A stretch of DNA of 64,000 nt, taken from positions 686,904-750,903 of the forward strand of contig MU006089.1 in the NCBI GenBank assembly GCA_010093705.1, in the 5' to 3' direction. The position numbers and the translations under genes are program-made. Source of the DNA: Patellaria atrata CBS 101060. Taxonomy: Eukaryota > Ascomycota > Dothideomycetes > Patellariales > Patellariaceae. The notes under the pieces are model-generated. The model was given only the letters and a program-made list of their open reading frames with translations, was not told where the DNA came from and did no database searches. This document shows positions 50,908 through 62,283 of the stretch, piece by piece (position 1 is the stretch's first letter; every line of letters begins with the position of its first letter).

Positions 50908-52703
50908 CTACCCTTCAAGCCCATACTCCTCGATTAATCTCTCACTTGCAATCTCCCCAATCTGATATGCCCAAGCTACCGTATGACAACTGGGTACAAA
51001 TGGTGTTACGCTCATATCCGCAACCCTGAGCCCCTCGACGCCCTTAACCTTGAACCGTGTGTCTACACACGCCATCTCATCAACATCCTTCCCCATCATA
51101 ACTGTCGAGCTCATATGCCACGTACTTCCCGTAAACTTTTTCGTGAATGTCCAAATATCCTCGTCGCTCGCACTCTCCGGGACATGAAACGGAGCCACGG
51201 TCTCTTTGGCGATGTCCGGAATCGCAAAGAAGGCATGTAGTCGTTTGACGTTATCGACCCAGTTCAGCCGATCCCATGGATGCGTTAGCATCTTGGGATC
51301 GCACACAGGTGGATCCTGGGGGTTGGTGGATGCGAGCGTTACAGCTCCCCGCGACTGCACTGCCATTCCACTTGCGCAAAGAGTAATGTAAGAGCGGTCC
51401 TTGTTAGCATGGGGTAATGGTGCCATACAAGCCATCAATTCTCCCGTAGGACTGGTCGGGCTGAGGATGCGAGCTTGGGTTGAAGCAGGAAGAGCTTTGA
51501 ATTCGGCCGTTTCGAACAGAGCCTCGTTCTTGTAGAATCCCATGATGATCATCGCGTAGATGCTGGCAAGGGGCCCACTGCCATCTTTAAAGAGCTGTTC
51601 CCGCGCCGCTGCGTGAGCTCTAGCGTCAGTAAAGAGGGCTGCATGATTATCAAAACCGTCTCTAGCTTGCATGGACATGAACATTATGGGGTGGTCCTGG
51701 AGATTCTTCCCGACACCAGGGAGGTCATAAACAGATTCAATGCCATGGACTGCCAGTTCATCTTTAGGACCTATCCCGGATAGCAAAAGCAGTTTTGGTG
51801 AGTCTAATGCTCCCGCACATACGATCACCTCGTTTTTAGCTTTGTCTAGGTTTACTGTCAGTTCCGTACTGGATTTATTGGTCGATTAAGGAGAGTTACC
51901 TACAAGTTTTTTCGTTGGCAATGACACCGATGGTACGCTTTTCTTCAAATACGAGTTTAGTAACAGGTGAATCAGTCCGAATGGCCAGATTTGAAGGTGG
52001 ATCTGTCAAAAATGCCACTCGAGCTGTACAGCGTAAGGAGTTCCGTGCAGTGGCTGGATTGATTCCTATTCCTAACGGGTTACCCGAGTTGATATCGAGA
52101 TTTCGGTCATATCCCGAACTATTTATCGCATCCAGTGTTTTCGTAAGCGGCGGGTCCCACAGCTGACCAAATTCAATGTCGATTGACCCAGATGTCCCAT
52201 GGATTGCCGGGTCAACCGTAGCATACGGCTGATATTCTGGCCGGACCTTTGTGTTGAATCTTTCGATCTTCTTCAGCCGACGACGAGAATTTTCAGAGTT
52301 AAATGTATCATCGCCAACGATTCGTGCCCACTGATCATAGTCCTCATTCGGTCCAGTAGTCCAACAACAGAAATTAACTGCACTAGAACCTCCTAACCCC
52401 TTTCCGCGATCAAAGTCGATTGACCTGTTTTCCAGAACTTCCTGTGGTGCGGTCTTATAGCCCCAATTCATTTCAGGGCGCACAAATGCAGTAAGAAATC
52501 GCTCAGGGAGGAGCATGATCTCCCGATCCGCATTTGGTCCTCCTGCCTCCAGTAACAATACACTCGGAGCTTTAGAACTTCGCGCTAGGCGAGACGCGAT
52601 AGTCGATCCAGAAGGTCCGCCTAAACGATGATGAATCACCCCATATCACATGAGACTCGAGAGCCGACTTACTGCCTACGATAATAAAATCATACTCAGC
52701 CAT
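50908..52703 (-). CDS. GMC-family FAD oxidoreductase (choline/alcohol/aryl-alcohol oxidase-like)
   Basis: Three exons, 52673-52703, 51904-52620 and 50908-51845, giving 561 residues. The 31-base first exon encodes MAEYDFIIVG and splices to SGPSGSTIASRL, completing the FAD-binding beta-alpha-beta motif. Then come LLLEAGG, the GMC signature KGLGGSSAVNFCCW, the second signature GALDSPKLLLLSGIGP, and the C-terminal STWHMSSTVMMG and GLRVADMSVTPFVPSCHTVAWAYQIGE with the expected catalytic-region His residues. There is no signal peptide, so it is probably intracellular. Relatives include choline dehydrogenases, alcohol oxidases and biosynthetic oxidoreductases; the substrate is not visible. The second intron (58 nt in the model, GTAGGT donor, TAG acceptor after a CTGAC branch) gives KTYKAKNEVIVCAG. 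Two other AG acceptors within 15 bases are in the same phase. Confidence 0.9.
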
Positions 52704-54456
52704 ATTGTTAACAAACACTATGGTCGATATATTTGTCTATTCCACTGAATATCACCTTTCCGGTTTCTCTGCAACTAATGAAATCACACGGCTGGGAAAG
52801 CTAACAATTTGCTCCTGAATGATATGAAAGTATCTCGGAGGAACTTAGTTCAGATATGAAGAATATGACTGAGAATAAGGGACCATGATCTTCTGATATG
52901 GCGTAATGAAGGAAAGTGGAGTACGAAACTCAGGTTTCCAGGGATACTTATATATCCATTGAATGTAATACTTCCCTCCCACCCTAAAGACAAGGTCAAT
53001 CGGCATGATTATTCATTCGACTGAGGATAAGCAAAAGCTGGCGAGGAAGTATTCCACTCCATAAGAAGTAACGAATCAGAGTAATACTACAGGATATAGC
53101 AAGATGCAGGGTGTAGAATATGCGTGCAGATAGCTCCACTCTAGACTCAGCGGGTCAGAATAAATACTTTATTTGTACAAAGGTACAACATCAACGACCA
53201 GGCTGAGATTCGCTAAACTCTCAATTCTGGATCCGAGAAGCATACCAACAGTGCGGAGAGGTCATATTCGTACGTAGTACAATACAATGGTGGTTGGTTA
53301 TGAAGCGAAGGATTGGAACCTTGCTAGATAATTACCTTCTATCACAAATTGCCGGCGGGATGTAAGACGATTTGGAGCTCTCCCATTACAAACCATAATA
53401 CATGAGAAACAAAAGGCACCGTGAGCTCAGCGTCGTAAGGTTCTTCGATTTCTCACCTTTAGGCGTCCCATCCTCGACCTTGATCACGAGTGATACCGCT
53501 GTCCTTTGCTGTAGTTCTGAAGTTGACGGACTGAGTACCGTAAGCGACTCTATTCCAGTTCCGAGCAACCTGATACGCGTCTGATTCGGTTGTTTTTAAA
53601 TCTTCTTCCACTCTAAAGGCGCGAGAGGTACGCATAACCGATTAGTAAGATGCTATCGCAAGGACGGATGCCTGGCTTTGGTAACGATCCTGCATTGAGT
53701 CCTGCATACGGTGGTCCCTTCCTGTCTCGCATATAGCCTACAGTATCACCTGGGTAGTTCTATGCTGGAAAATGGAAAAGTATAAACCTGACTTCTTGGT
53801 CCTTGGTCCTCTTCCATGTGATCTTACCACAATGACAAGTCTATCAGTGCTCGTACGGACTCCTGTCGGTTAGAACTAGAGAGCTACAAAAAAAGCAAAA
53901 TGGAAACCATTTCGGAAGAAAAGAAAGAGCATTGCTGAGTATAGATGTTTCTAAATACGAAGGCTGAAAGGGGAGACGAGAACGTGAATATAGAGTAACT
54001 TAACACTCCAAGGTAACGGTACTGAGGACTAGATCAAGGAGTCAAAATAAAGGCGTCGAGTAGTTGTGCAAGAATTTGAGGTACTTGTCCCGAATTGGGT
54101 AGAAATGCGAACAAATACTCACCTCCAAGGTTTTCGTCCTTCATCAAACTCAACACCTACCAAACATCTACATGATCCAAGATATTAGTTACCGCCCTTT
54201 CATCATCTACTATTCATAGAACAAGAGATTTGGGAATTAGTACGATGGCTCAACCACAGGGCGGAGTCTCCCTTGTCCGATCAAAGCGGTACCCGATAAG
54301 ATATCTCTCAACGCTCAACCACGGTTGGAGGCGGCTTTATAAAATGTCTTCCGTGCTATATAGTCCTTGAATTCAATTCAAAAAGCGCAAGAAGAGCAAT
54401 CGTTCTCCCCTCTGTTCTCCGATCAAAACATCAATTACACAATTCATACCTTAACC
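52704..54456. other. Divergent intergenic region between GMC oxidoreductase and dehydratase genes
   Basis: 1.75 kb without a supported gene. The two flanking genes point outward, so both promoters lie here. The middle (about 53200-53900) shows only short open frames without motifs. The right end holds recognisable promoter elements, listed separately. Confidence 0.45.
54295..54360 (+). promoter_or_regulatory. Likely core promoter of the serine/threonine dehydratase gene
   Basis: TATAAAA at 54338-54344 lies about 115 bases before the start codon, at a normal distance for a fungal TATA box, with a second TATATA-like word near 54357. CGATAAG at 54294-54300, followed by GATATC, fits the GATA-factor consensus. 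GATA factors such as AreA control amino-acid catabolic genes in these fungi, so nitrogen regulation is plausible but unproven. Confidence 0.4.
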
Positions 54457-55837
54457 ATGACCGTATCAGTGAAAGCACACAAGAAACCCTGGAGGGAGAC
54501 TCCTCTCCATGAATCAAGCGCACTTTCTAGAGCTGCTGGCTGGTAAGCCTACGCTAACACATGCTCACCACAAGTATACCTTCTAAATCGTAGAAGCAGA
54601 GTCTTTCTAAAGCTGGAGAACCTCCAACCATCTGGTTCTTTCAAGTCAAGGTACTGATATTCTACATCTTCCTCTCCGCTCCATAAGATACACAACATCA
54701 GAGTATACTATGTGTGGCATATGATTCACTTCTTTCTATACTGCTATCGACAGAACTGGACCAATATGGCATCCTTGTCGAAGGTCAAGGAGAGCATTTG
54801 CGAATTCATTCTTACTCAGGGCCTGAACGCTCAGTGCTTACATATGAACTAGGGGTATCGGCCATTACATGCACCGTCGTCTCCTTGAACATCCTTCACC
54901 CCACACCGCTCACTTCTACTGCTCCTCTGGCGGCAATGCAGGGCTAGCCTGTATCCATGCATCGAAAGTCTTCAAGCGTCCCTGTACGATTGTGGTACCA
55001 ACAGCAACATCTGCAGGTATCATTGCTAAAATGCGTGCCTCCGGAGCTAGCAAAGTAATCCAATACGGCGCCAATTGGAAGGCCGCCGATACGTTCATGC
55101 ACGAGGCTGTGATGAAGGGCGACGACGCAATATACGTACCTCCATTCGATCATCCCGATATTTGGGCCGGCCACGAAACCATGGTTGAGGAGATTATAGA
55201 CGAGCTCTACGGGGAGAAACCCGATGCTATCATCTGCAGCGTCGGCGGTGGTGGACTCCTGTGCGGTCTGATTCAGGGTTTAGATAAGCGGGGATGGGGC
55301 CATGATATCGATATCCTAGCTATGGAAACGATTGGAGCGGATTCTCTTAATACGTCTATCAGGAAGGGAGAACACATTACGCTGCCGGAGATCACATCGC
55401 TAGCAACCACCCTCGGATGCGTGAGGGTCTGCGACGAGGCATGGGAATACGCGCAGAGGCCCAATGTACACAGCATTGTCCTAGAAGACGCCGAAGCCGC
55501 GATGGGATGCTGGCGACTAGCGGACGACGAGCGACTGATGGTCGAGATGAGCTGCGGTGTTGACGTTGCCCTCTGCTACGATGGCAGGCTTAAGAATGCT
55601 TTAGGCAAGAAGCTCACCAAAGACAGCAAGGTCGTTGTCGTACTGTGTGGAGGCAGTAACGTTACCGTCGATCTCTTAAATGAGTATCGACGGAACTTTG
55701 GATATATCGAACAGAAAATGCCGGATACCCATGGAGAAGTTCCCAGTGAACTAAGCAAGCCGTACGACTATATGAATGGTGGAATCCCTGACGACCTAAG
55801 CAAGTCGTACGCAAGCATTACTGCCATAGCAGTGTAA
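54457..55837 (+). CDS. PLP-dependent L-serine/L-threonine dehydratase
   Basis: Three exons, 54457-54542, 54597-54650 and 54853-55837, giving 374 residues. The protein reads PWRETPLHESSALSRAAG, then VFLKLENLQPSGSFKSRG with the cofactor-binding Lys, GIGHYM, then HFYCSSGGNAGLACIHA (phosphate-binding loop region), ICSVGGGGLLCG (glycine loop) and VVVVLCGGSNVT near the end. This is the fold-type II serine dehydratase family, like yeast Cha1/Sdl1, which turns serine or threonine into pyruvate or 2-oxobutyrate and ammonia in the cytosol. The first intron ends TAGAAG: only the second AG keeps the frame open (TG|C AGA), while the first gives an immediate TGA. The second intron is 202 nt and ends AACTAG. 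These two points make the 5' part less certain than the rest. The last 25 residues hold two similar PSELSKPYD/PDDLSKSYA segments. Confidence 0.87.
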
Positions 55838-56363
55838 CGTATTTCAGGATATGTAGAGCCTTTCATACGATCGGGCTCTATCTCCTTTACCACCCATGGC
55901 ATCCTCTAGCTACTCTACACTTTCCATACACCCAATGGCGTACCATACAATTCCTCTTTCTTTTATACGATCTTACGATCTTGTACAGCTCGAGCTAAGG
56001 GCCTCGTTATAGTATGCATACGGGTAGCCAGGAATACCATAGCAGGGGAAATGATACTGTTCATTCAGTTTTAGAAGGGCGTTATTTTCGGAGTATCGGG
56101 GGCTAATAGACTTAGATAGAATGTTCAGACTCAGCGCCACTAGTCTAGGTAGAATTGTGGTATCAAACATAATGCGGAAATACAATAATTTTACATTTCA
56201 TTATAATCGATCTTTGCACGTAGATACAGCCCCCTATTTTGCGTACCCGTCTCATCACGTCTTCGGTCCAGAAGTAAGCCAATACTGTGTCGACAAAGAT
56301 GACCCTCTGGATAAAAAAAAATTGGGTGTATTTTTGCGATGAACCGTGTCCCTGTATGGTGCG
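55838..56363. other. Convergent intergenic region between dehydratase and RAM2 genes
   Basis: 526 bases with both 3' UTRs; AT-rich around 56160-56210 and an A-run at 56314-56322. No gene recognised. Confidence 0.5.
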
Positions 56364-57437
56364 CTAATAATTATGATGGTGGAAAATCGGGTGGTCTGGC
56401 TCAGGTGGAAAGCCCAGTAGAAACTTTCTGTAAGTCCAGTAATTAGCTCTGATCGGATCATACTTTTGAGCGAGTAGATCTAGAGCTTTGGCCGCGTCCG
56501 CTTTTGTACCTTCTCCCTCGTAGATATCGGCAAGGACATCCAATGCATGACTGGAGTGAACGTCATCAGGATGATCCAAGGAAGCGAATTCTGTTGCAAA
56601 AGGTTTGATGGTGGATAAAGGTTTGTTGTACTTTCTCAACAAACCACGTACATAGTTCCAAGGGCTCTGATTCTGTGGTGCAAGATATATCGCAGCTTGT
56701 GCGTATCTATAACCTTCTGTCAGCTAATCCCACTTCAGGTGGTACCACGCAAAATGACAAAAAGGATTATCTCACTTAAGTTCCCTCTCCAGAACGGTTT
56801 CGTCTAAGCTATCTCCTTCGTGTCTTCCGAAGACAACAAACCACCTATGGTTCCAAGCAGAGTTGTTTCGTACATCAGCTCTCAGTAGTTCGTCTATAGC
56901 CTTTAGCTCTGATTCATCGTCTATATCAAAACGCTTCACAAGCCACTGCCGGTAACTCCAGACGTGATAGTTTTTAGCATCGCGCTCGAACATCTGCGCT
57001 ATAAACTCGGCCTCACCCTCAGGCGAGTCGAGAGCATCGATGATGGTTTGACGGTGGTGCCAGATCTGGTAGTTCTTCTGGTAGTTTAGAGCGGTGGGGT
57101 TCAACCAAGCGATCTCTTCTTTCAGGTCTTTCTTCAGTGTGAGCAGGACGCGGGCCCGGTACAGCCTATTGAATATGTTAGGGATTGTATGGAGAGGAAG
57201 CGGAGCGCAGGGGAGCTACCAAACGGTGTAATGTGCGGGATTCATGGAGATGATGTCTTCGGTAAGACTAAGTACGCGCTCGCTCATGTCGTTGGAGGCC
57301 ATCACCGCGCGGAGGTAGGACATCGCTTCGCTGTATTCGTCTGTGTAGGCTATTGCGGCGAGGGGATTGGGGCCTCCATCGTCTTGAGGGAGGGGTTCGA
57401 CGTCCGCCCAGAGGGGGTCGTCAGAGTATACTCCCAT
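56364..57437 (-). CDS. RAM2: Protein farnesyl/geranylgeranyl transferase type I, alpha subunit
   Basis: Three exons, 57220-57437, 56776-57165 and 56364-56706, give 316 residues. The prenyltransferase alpha (PPTA) helical repeats are visible as spaced Trp motifs: NYQIWHHRQTIID, NYHVWSYRQWLVK, NNSAWNHRWFVV, NQSPWNYVRGLL and ANYWTYRKFLL. The N-terminal acidic segment before NPLAAIAYTDEY is also typical. As the shared alpha subunit it pairs with Ram1 or Cdc43 to attach farnesyl or geranylgeranyl groups to CaaX proteins such as Ras and Rho (family knowledge). Both introns have normal ends; the second (69 nt) carries a GCTGAC branch. Length matches the yeast protein. Confidence 0.95.
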
Positions 57438-58620
57438 GACGTAGAGGCGTATATTTCTGGTGAATCGGACGTGGATACCTATTTGTCGTAGGATTTATAA
57501 TGTGAGGAACTTCCCTTTAAAAGGTTGAGTGGACTCGGTCTGGTGCTCGAGTTACTTTTGTAGGTTAGGTTGTTTGCGGGGAGCTTGAGCTTTGACCATG
57601 TCGCCGGAAACTGTCACCTCTTTATTCCGAAGTACATCAACCCATCTATACTCATTCTATATTGCTACCTTAAGACTATTGATTATTTTCTCAGTTATGG
57701 ATAACGTCTCCGATATGGACTAGAAATTCTAGCTGTAAGTCATATAAACGTGACCTGAAGTGCTGCACATCAACGGTTCTCCCATCTGAGCTTTATGAAG
57801 TACGTCCTGCTGGAAGATGTAACAGTACGCCATTGAACGTTAAGTTTAGAGCCTTGTAACTCGATATCTCTCCCTCCATGGTCCCTCCGTTCCGCATTCC
57901 TCACTTACTATTCATGGATGCGCTATATCTCCGTCGACCTAATTATACTGTACACGAAAGGGCAAAAACGTAAGGGAACTCCTGGTTGAACAGCCCTTAC
58001 AACTGTTGAAATTTTTTTCCAGTACAGCAGCGCTAAACACATCTTCTGAGTCTGATGTACAGAAAGGAAGAAATCTTACCAAGAACTCCTGGGTGTACAC
58101 TTTACTTGGCCATATAGGTTATACAGGTACGATGTTAGCGAGCAGCCCGCCCGTGCCCGTTTTTTGAGCGTATAGAGACCTTGGAATGCCAACAGTGAGG
58201 GATAATGGGATGTCTAGGGGAGGCGTACTAGAAGAAGAGATGTTCATTGTGGAACTCACAGAACAGAACAAAACCTGGTTCTTTCAAGATGCTTACGCGT
58301 CATCTCAAGAAGCACTCTAGAAGCGGAGTATCTCCTTACGCGGTTGGAGAAATGGAATCCTGAGCTAGCAAAAGACTTTAGTCTGAAGGAAACTGCTATA
58401 TCGAAAGCAGCATTCCGCCTTCTCGTCTGAAAAGACTCGCTTATAGCCAGAGATCTCTCTGAAGAAATAGGTTCATAGACATAACCAAGAGTCAATATCC
58501 ATATCTATATATTGAGTTCTCTAGCTGTTTGATATAATGCTATATCCCCCTTTCAGTTTGCCATAAACGCCTACCAATGCGATAAACCTCCATTTCAAAT
58601 ATTCGTCAAACTACAGCCTC
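57438..58620. other. Intergenic region between RAM2 and HIS1
   Basis: About 1.18 kb: the RAM2 promoter on the left and the HIS1 3' flank on the right. An open frame on the minus strand at 58256-58495 (79 codons, Arg/Ser-rich) has no motif and is not called. A T-run lies at 58011-58018. Confidence 0.45.
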
Positions 58621-59775
58621 TTAAGCCTCGGTCCGCGTATTCTCTAGCTTCATCAACAAGATATCGCAAGCACCAATTTCCGTGAGCTGGTCCATGATAT
58701 CCGCGGCGTCCTTTTTGGCGACCATGGCCTGGATGGCGACCCAGCCTTCCTCGTCGAGCGTCGTGATGGTCAGAGCACGTTTGCCTGGTGTTATAGAACG
58801 CGCTGCGTCTACAGAGGAGCGCAAGATGTTGTAAGTGCAGAGGACATATTTTTGCGCGGCTACATATTGAGTTAGGGGAATTAAGAGGAGAAAATTGGTA
58901 AGGACCGTAACTTACTGATCACGCCCCTTATTCTTGCGACTATCAGATTAACTAGTCTGGGATCTGATGGGTGTTTCGATCTTATAAGCACAGCCGTGCT
59001 TTCGACGACCGTGGATATAGCTTTGAGGCCAGCTGCGCGCATCGTTTCTCCGGACTCTAAAAGGGAGTCAGAAGCTCATTTATCCAATATGAGTTTAGTC
59101 ATTATCTGCGTACCAACAAGATCGACAATACCGTCCGCAACTCCAAGAGCGCAAGCGGCCTCTACACTTCCACCAACGTACTTGATACTTGTTTTCGGTC
59201 TTGATTGGGAATCACCATTCATCTGTGCTCCGTAGACTCTCTCTTCTAATTTCCTGAAGTAAGCTTCAGCAAGATGTGTGAAACTTGTCACTACATTCTT
59301 CCCAAGCAGTTGTTCCGGCCTTTCAATAGTACCATTCTCAGGCACTTGGACTTGCAGATTACATCTTCCAAACTCTAGATCCAAAATCTCGTCCACGCCA
59401 GTCGTTTCCGTAGGCGGTACGACGGCTTCATGCTCTGCTACTTGATCTCTTCCAGTTATACCTAGATCTACCCGTCCCTCCCCAACGAAGGTGGGGATAT
59501 CTGCGGCGGGGAGGAAGACCAGGGCTAATGGGTGGTTTTGCACAAGGGCGATATCAAGGCGATTATGACGGTGGAATTTGATATCAGAACCGTGAAGGAG
59601 ATCTAGACATTTCTGGTGGAGGCGTCCCTCTGCTATTATGTCAATATTGAATCATAGTGAGGATGACGCGGTTATACTGACTCTTAGGGACTGCGAATAA
59701 GAGCCGATCATTTAAACTGCCAATTGAATCGGTCAGTCTCGGAAGGAATTGCCAGTGATACTCTTCTTCACTCAT
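58621..59775 (-). CDS. HIS1: ATP phosphoribosyltransferase, first enzyme of histidine biosynthesis
   Basis: Four exons, 59682-59775, 59114-59629, 58916-59056 and 58621-58859, give 329 residues, the hexameric long form. The protein opens with RLLFAVPKKGRLHQKCLDLL, typical of the family, then FLPAADIPTFVGEGRVDLGI, then the phosphoribosyl-diphosphate-binding region KYVGGSVEAACALGVADGIVDLVESG. The last exon encodes the ACT-like regulatory domain (TPGKRALTITTLDEEGWVAI ... EIGACDILLMKLENTR) that mediates histidine feedback in long forms. It joins ATP and PRPP to form phosphoribosyl-ATP in the cytosol. The first intron ends TAGCAG (59630-59634 and neighbouring base): the CAG gives PKKGRL as in relatives, the TAG would give PKTEGRL. 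It is divergent from RPS28. Confidence 0.95.
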
Positions 59776-60455
59776 AGTTATAGTCGAAATGTCTTACTGA
59801 TTTACAAGATCCATCGTAAAGCTCGAGCGAGAGTTCCCCCTCGATTTGAACCACCACGGTGCACAACTGCGGTATTGATCGCTACCACGTGGTTGGAGCA
59901 ATTGGCCTCCGTTTTGTCGCACAGTATAGTCACTTGGGAGAAGAAATATGCAGTGGAAGGGATAAAGCAATCAACTACAAACATATGACTCTTAACACTG
60001 TTAACGAGGAAAATCCGCACAAGACTGTGGTTAGTTTTTGCGCTTAGCAATGGGGGGAGAGGTAGAGTAGAGAAGGTTTGAGATAGTAATCAATCGAGAA
60101 CAACCAGCTTTTAATTGTTATACGCTACATGTATAAGTACATATTGTATCTTGCTCAACTAATAAATTTTCTGATTCCCCGTTGTCGGCGGGTTGGCGCC
60201 ATATGTCGTGGGCTATTGTTGTCATTGGTGGGGCAGCTCCAAGTGGAAAAGAGAGCCAAGTTTGACTCGCTAAACTTGAGCCGCAATCCTGAGGGAAATC
60301 CCACACCAAAATTTATCAGCGACGACAACATCTTCTGCTCTACCTCACCTATACCTGGACCAACACCTTCTCTCCCTACCCTCAAATCTAAACTCGAGTA
60401 CGGCTGTCTAATCGTTCGATACTGGGTTTTAGCTAATGGGTCTCAGGTTGCGAAA
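59776..60455. promoter_or_regulatory. Divergent HIS1/RPS28 promoter, with possible Gcn4/CPC1 sites and a 5' UTR intron
   Basis: A 680-base region between two outward-facing genes. TGACTC, the core of the Gcn4/CPC1 site, occurs at 59986-59991 and at 60263-60268. HIS1 is a classic general-control target, so these are reasonable candidates, though six-base matches are common. Near RPS28, GTACGG at 60398 and CTAATGGGTCTCAG ending at 60446 could bound a 49-nt 5' UTR intron, common in ribosomal-protein genes, with the start codon 10 bases after it. Confidence 0.45.
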
Positions 60456-60775
60456 ATGGATTCCGCAAAGGTCCCGGTCAAGCTCGTCAAGGTCACTCGT
60501 GTCTTAGGGCGCACTGGTATGCCCCTCATCAAGAGAGAAACCTCTAGCTTGGTACTGATGTCGCATTAGGCTCTCGTGGAGGTGTCACCCAAGTCCGCGT
60601 CGAATTCAGTACGTAGTTTGGGAATGGTTACAACGAAGCAAGAAGTTAGGGACTAAACAATTATCCAGTGGACGATACCACCCGAAGCATCATCCGCAAC
60701 GTCAAGGGTCCAGTCCGGGAGAACGACATCCTCTGCCTACTCGAATCTGAACGTGAGGCCAGGAGATTGAGATAA
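60456..60775 (+). CDS. RPS28: Small-subunit ribosomal protein eS28
   Basis: Three exons, 60456-60516, 60570-60608 and 60669-60775, give 68 residues. The spliced protein starts [20 protein letters not shown], continues through [13 protein letters not shown] to [19 protein letters not shown] and ends in [15 protein letters not shown], essentially the universal eS28 sequence. It sits near the mRNA exit of the 40S subunit. The exons are too short to be seen as long open frames; the model rests on near-identity to the family. The introns are 53 and 60 nt. Strong expression is expected. A probable intron lies in the 5' UTR. Confidence 0.97.
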
Positions 60776-62283
60776 GCGGGGCGAAGATGGTTGTAGAGAC
60801 GGGTAGGGGGTTGGGGGTTGAAGGAGCTCATGTGAGGACTATAGCAATATTACAGCGTAGACCATTGCATCAGGGACACCTTTCTTCGGCTTGGTGCAAG
60901 GCAATACTCTGGGTTGTATGTTAAAAGATGAGAATTGAAGTGTTTACGGGTTATCCGATTCGATTTGTTTTGGAAGAATATCACACCTCCAGTGACCGTC
61001 TGTTCCGATCGTCCAGCAAACCTCGAAGGATGGAATTGTTCAATTAGTTGTTCCCGATCCTGTAATCAGTCTTTGTGTTTCCTTTTCTACAATGACAGTC
61101 ATGTGAATATTCGTATACTCGGCCATGTTCCCGTTTCGTCACAACCTTTTTTTTTTGGAGAACTCTCAAACGAATCTATAATATTTTCCTTACTGAGTAA
61201 TCTCATTCTCTACAATTAATACTAAGTGATTGTTCCATTTCCTGAAGTTACAATCCGTAGAGAGTGAACATCTTTCTCAAGTGGAGAAAATGTGTCTGAG
61301 TTCTACATTCCAGCTTTATGACCTTGGCCTCTGGGAGCACAATCCATGGAGAAACAAACTCGTGTTCGCCGATGAGTCGCTTGCGGTATTTCAGCTCTCA
61401 ATACTCTCAGGTTCCATCCAATCCATATGCGGGTGGTCGTGTCGATTTCGTCCGACTGTTATATAACCTACATAGTATAGGGGATGGAGAACTGTTCTTA
61501 AGACTGGCTGTCAGTTATGTTTATCCAAGCAGTAGGAACCTCAAATCACCACTAAGCACTTCAAACCATTGTAGAGGTTGCCAACCCTAAAATTCCAGAT
61601 TGCATTTATAGCTCTGAGTTCCAGAAAGAGACATTTTACTTCAGTTCTTCTGACAGACTAGACGAATGTCCTTTCTTTTCCACATTATATGGGTACACTT
61701 GCTGATATATATGATAATTGGGTTGACTTCTCATCTATTCCTTCCTGAAGCGTGAGATCATGAGGTATATGCGTGCTAGTTACTTTGTTTGATCATCAAA
61801 TATGCCCTTACAGTGGTCTATGAAGATGAGAACGTATAAGTCTCAGCGACTCCTGCATCTTATATTGCCGATGTGACTGTAACCATATATGGTAGTTGGA
61901 TATTTATATATGGATGCTCTAGACTACACCCATGGAGAATACTTGTTTGAAGAGCACTGAAGAGGACTTTCTCTTCTCGTGTGAATAGTAAGACGACTAG
62001 CACGGATACCTGTTATAATATTAGTCAAAAAAGGTTCTCCAACAGATCCGTTGAAAGTTGATATGAACACAGTTAAAAAGGAGAGACTTGGCTTAAAAGG
62101 GGAGCTGTGGTGCGTTGGACGTTGTTCGTATGCCAAGACTTTGTCCCGCCTCCGCTGCCTTTGACGTTCTTTCGAATTTCGCTCATGGGTCGACCAGATA
62201 TTTGTGTGCTGAAAACCGAGACGACCTCCACCCACAACCATATCCTCAAATCGACTGGACGTAGCCTTCATACTAACACCAAT
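60776..62283. other. Intergenic region between RPS28 and GCD11
   Basis: About 1.5 kb with the RPS28 3' side and the GCD11 promoter. A T-run lies at 61147-61156. The middle is AT-rich with short open frames that do not look like proteins. Upstream of GCD11 the reading frame stays open back to an ATG at 62107, so a longer N terminus is formally possible. Confidence 0.45.

Noticed and set aside
41353-55837. Reading the methyltransferase, P450, GMC oxidoreductase and dehydratase genes as a full secondary-metabolite cluster
   Set aside because: No polyketide synthase, NRPS, terpene cyclase, transporter or pathway regulator is present, and the housekeeping PEX1 gene interrupts the set; only a possible tailoring pair is supported.
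58256-58495. 79-codon minus-strand frame between RAM2 and HIS1
   Set aside because: Arg/Ser-rich without motif or splice context; its start and length are within chance expectation.
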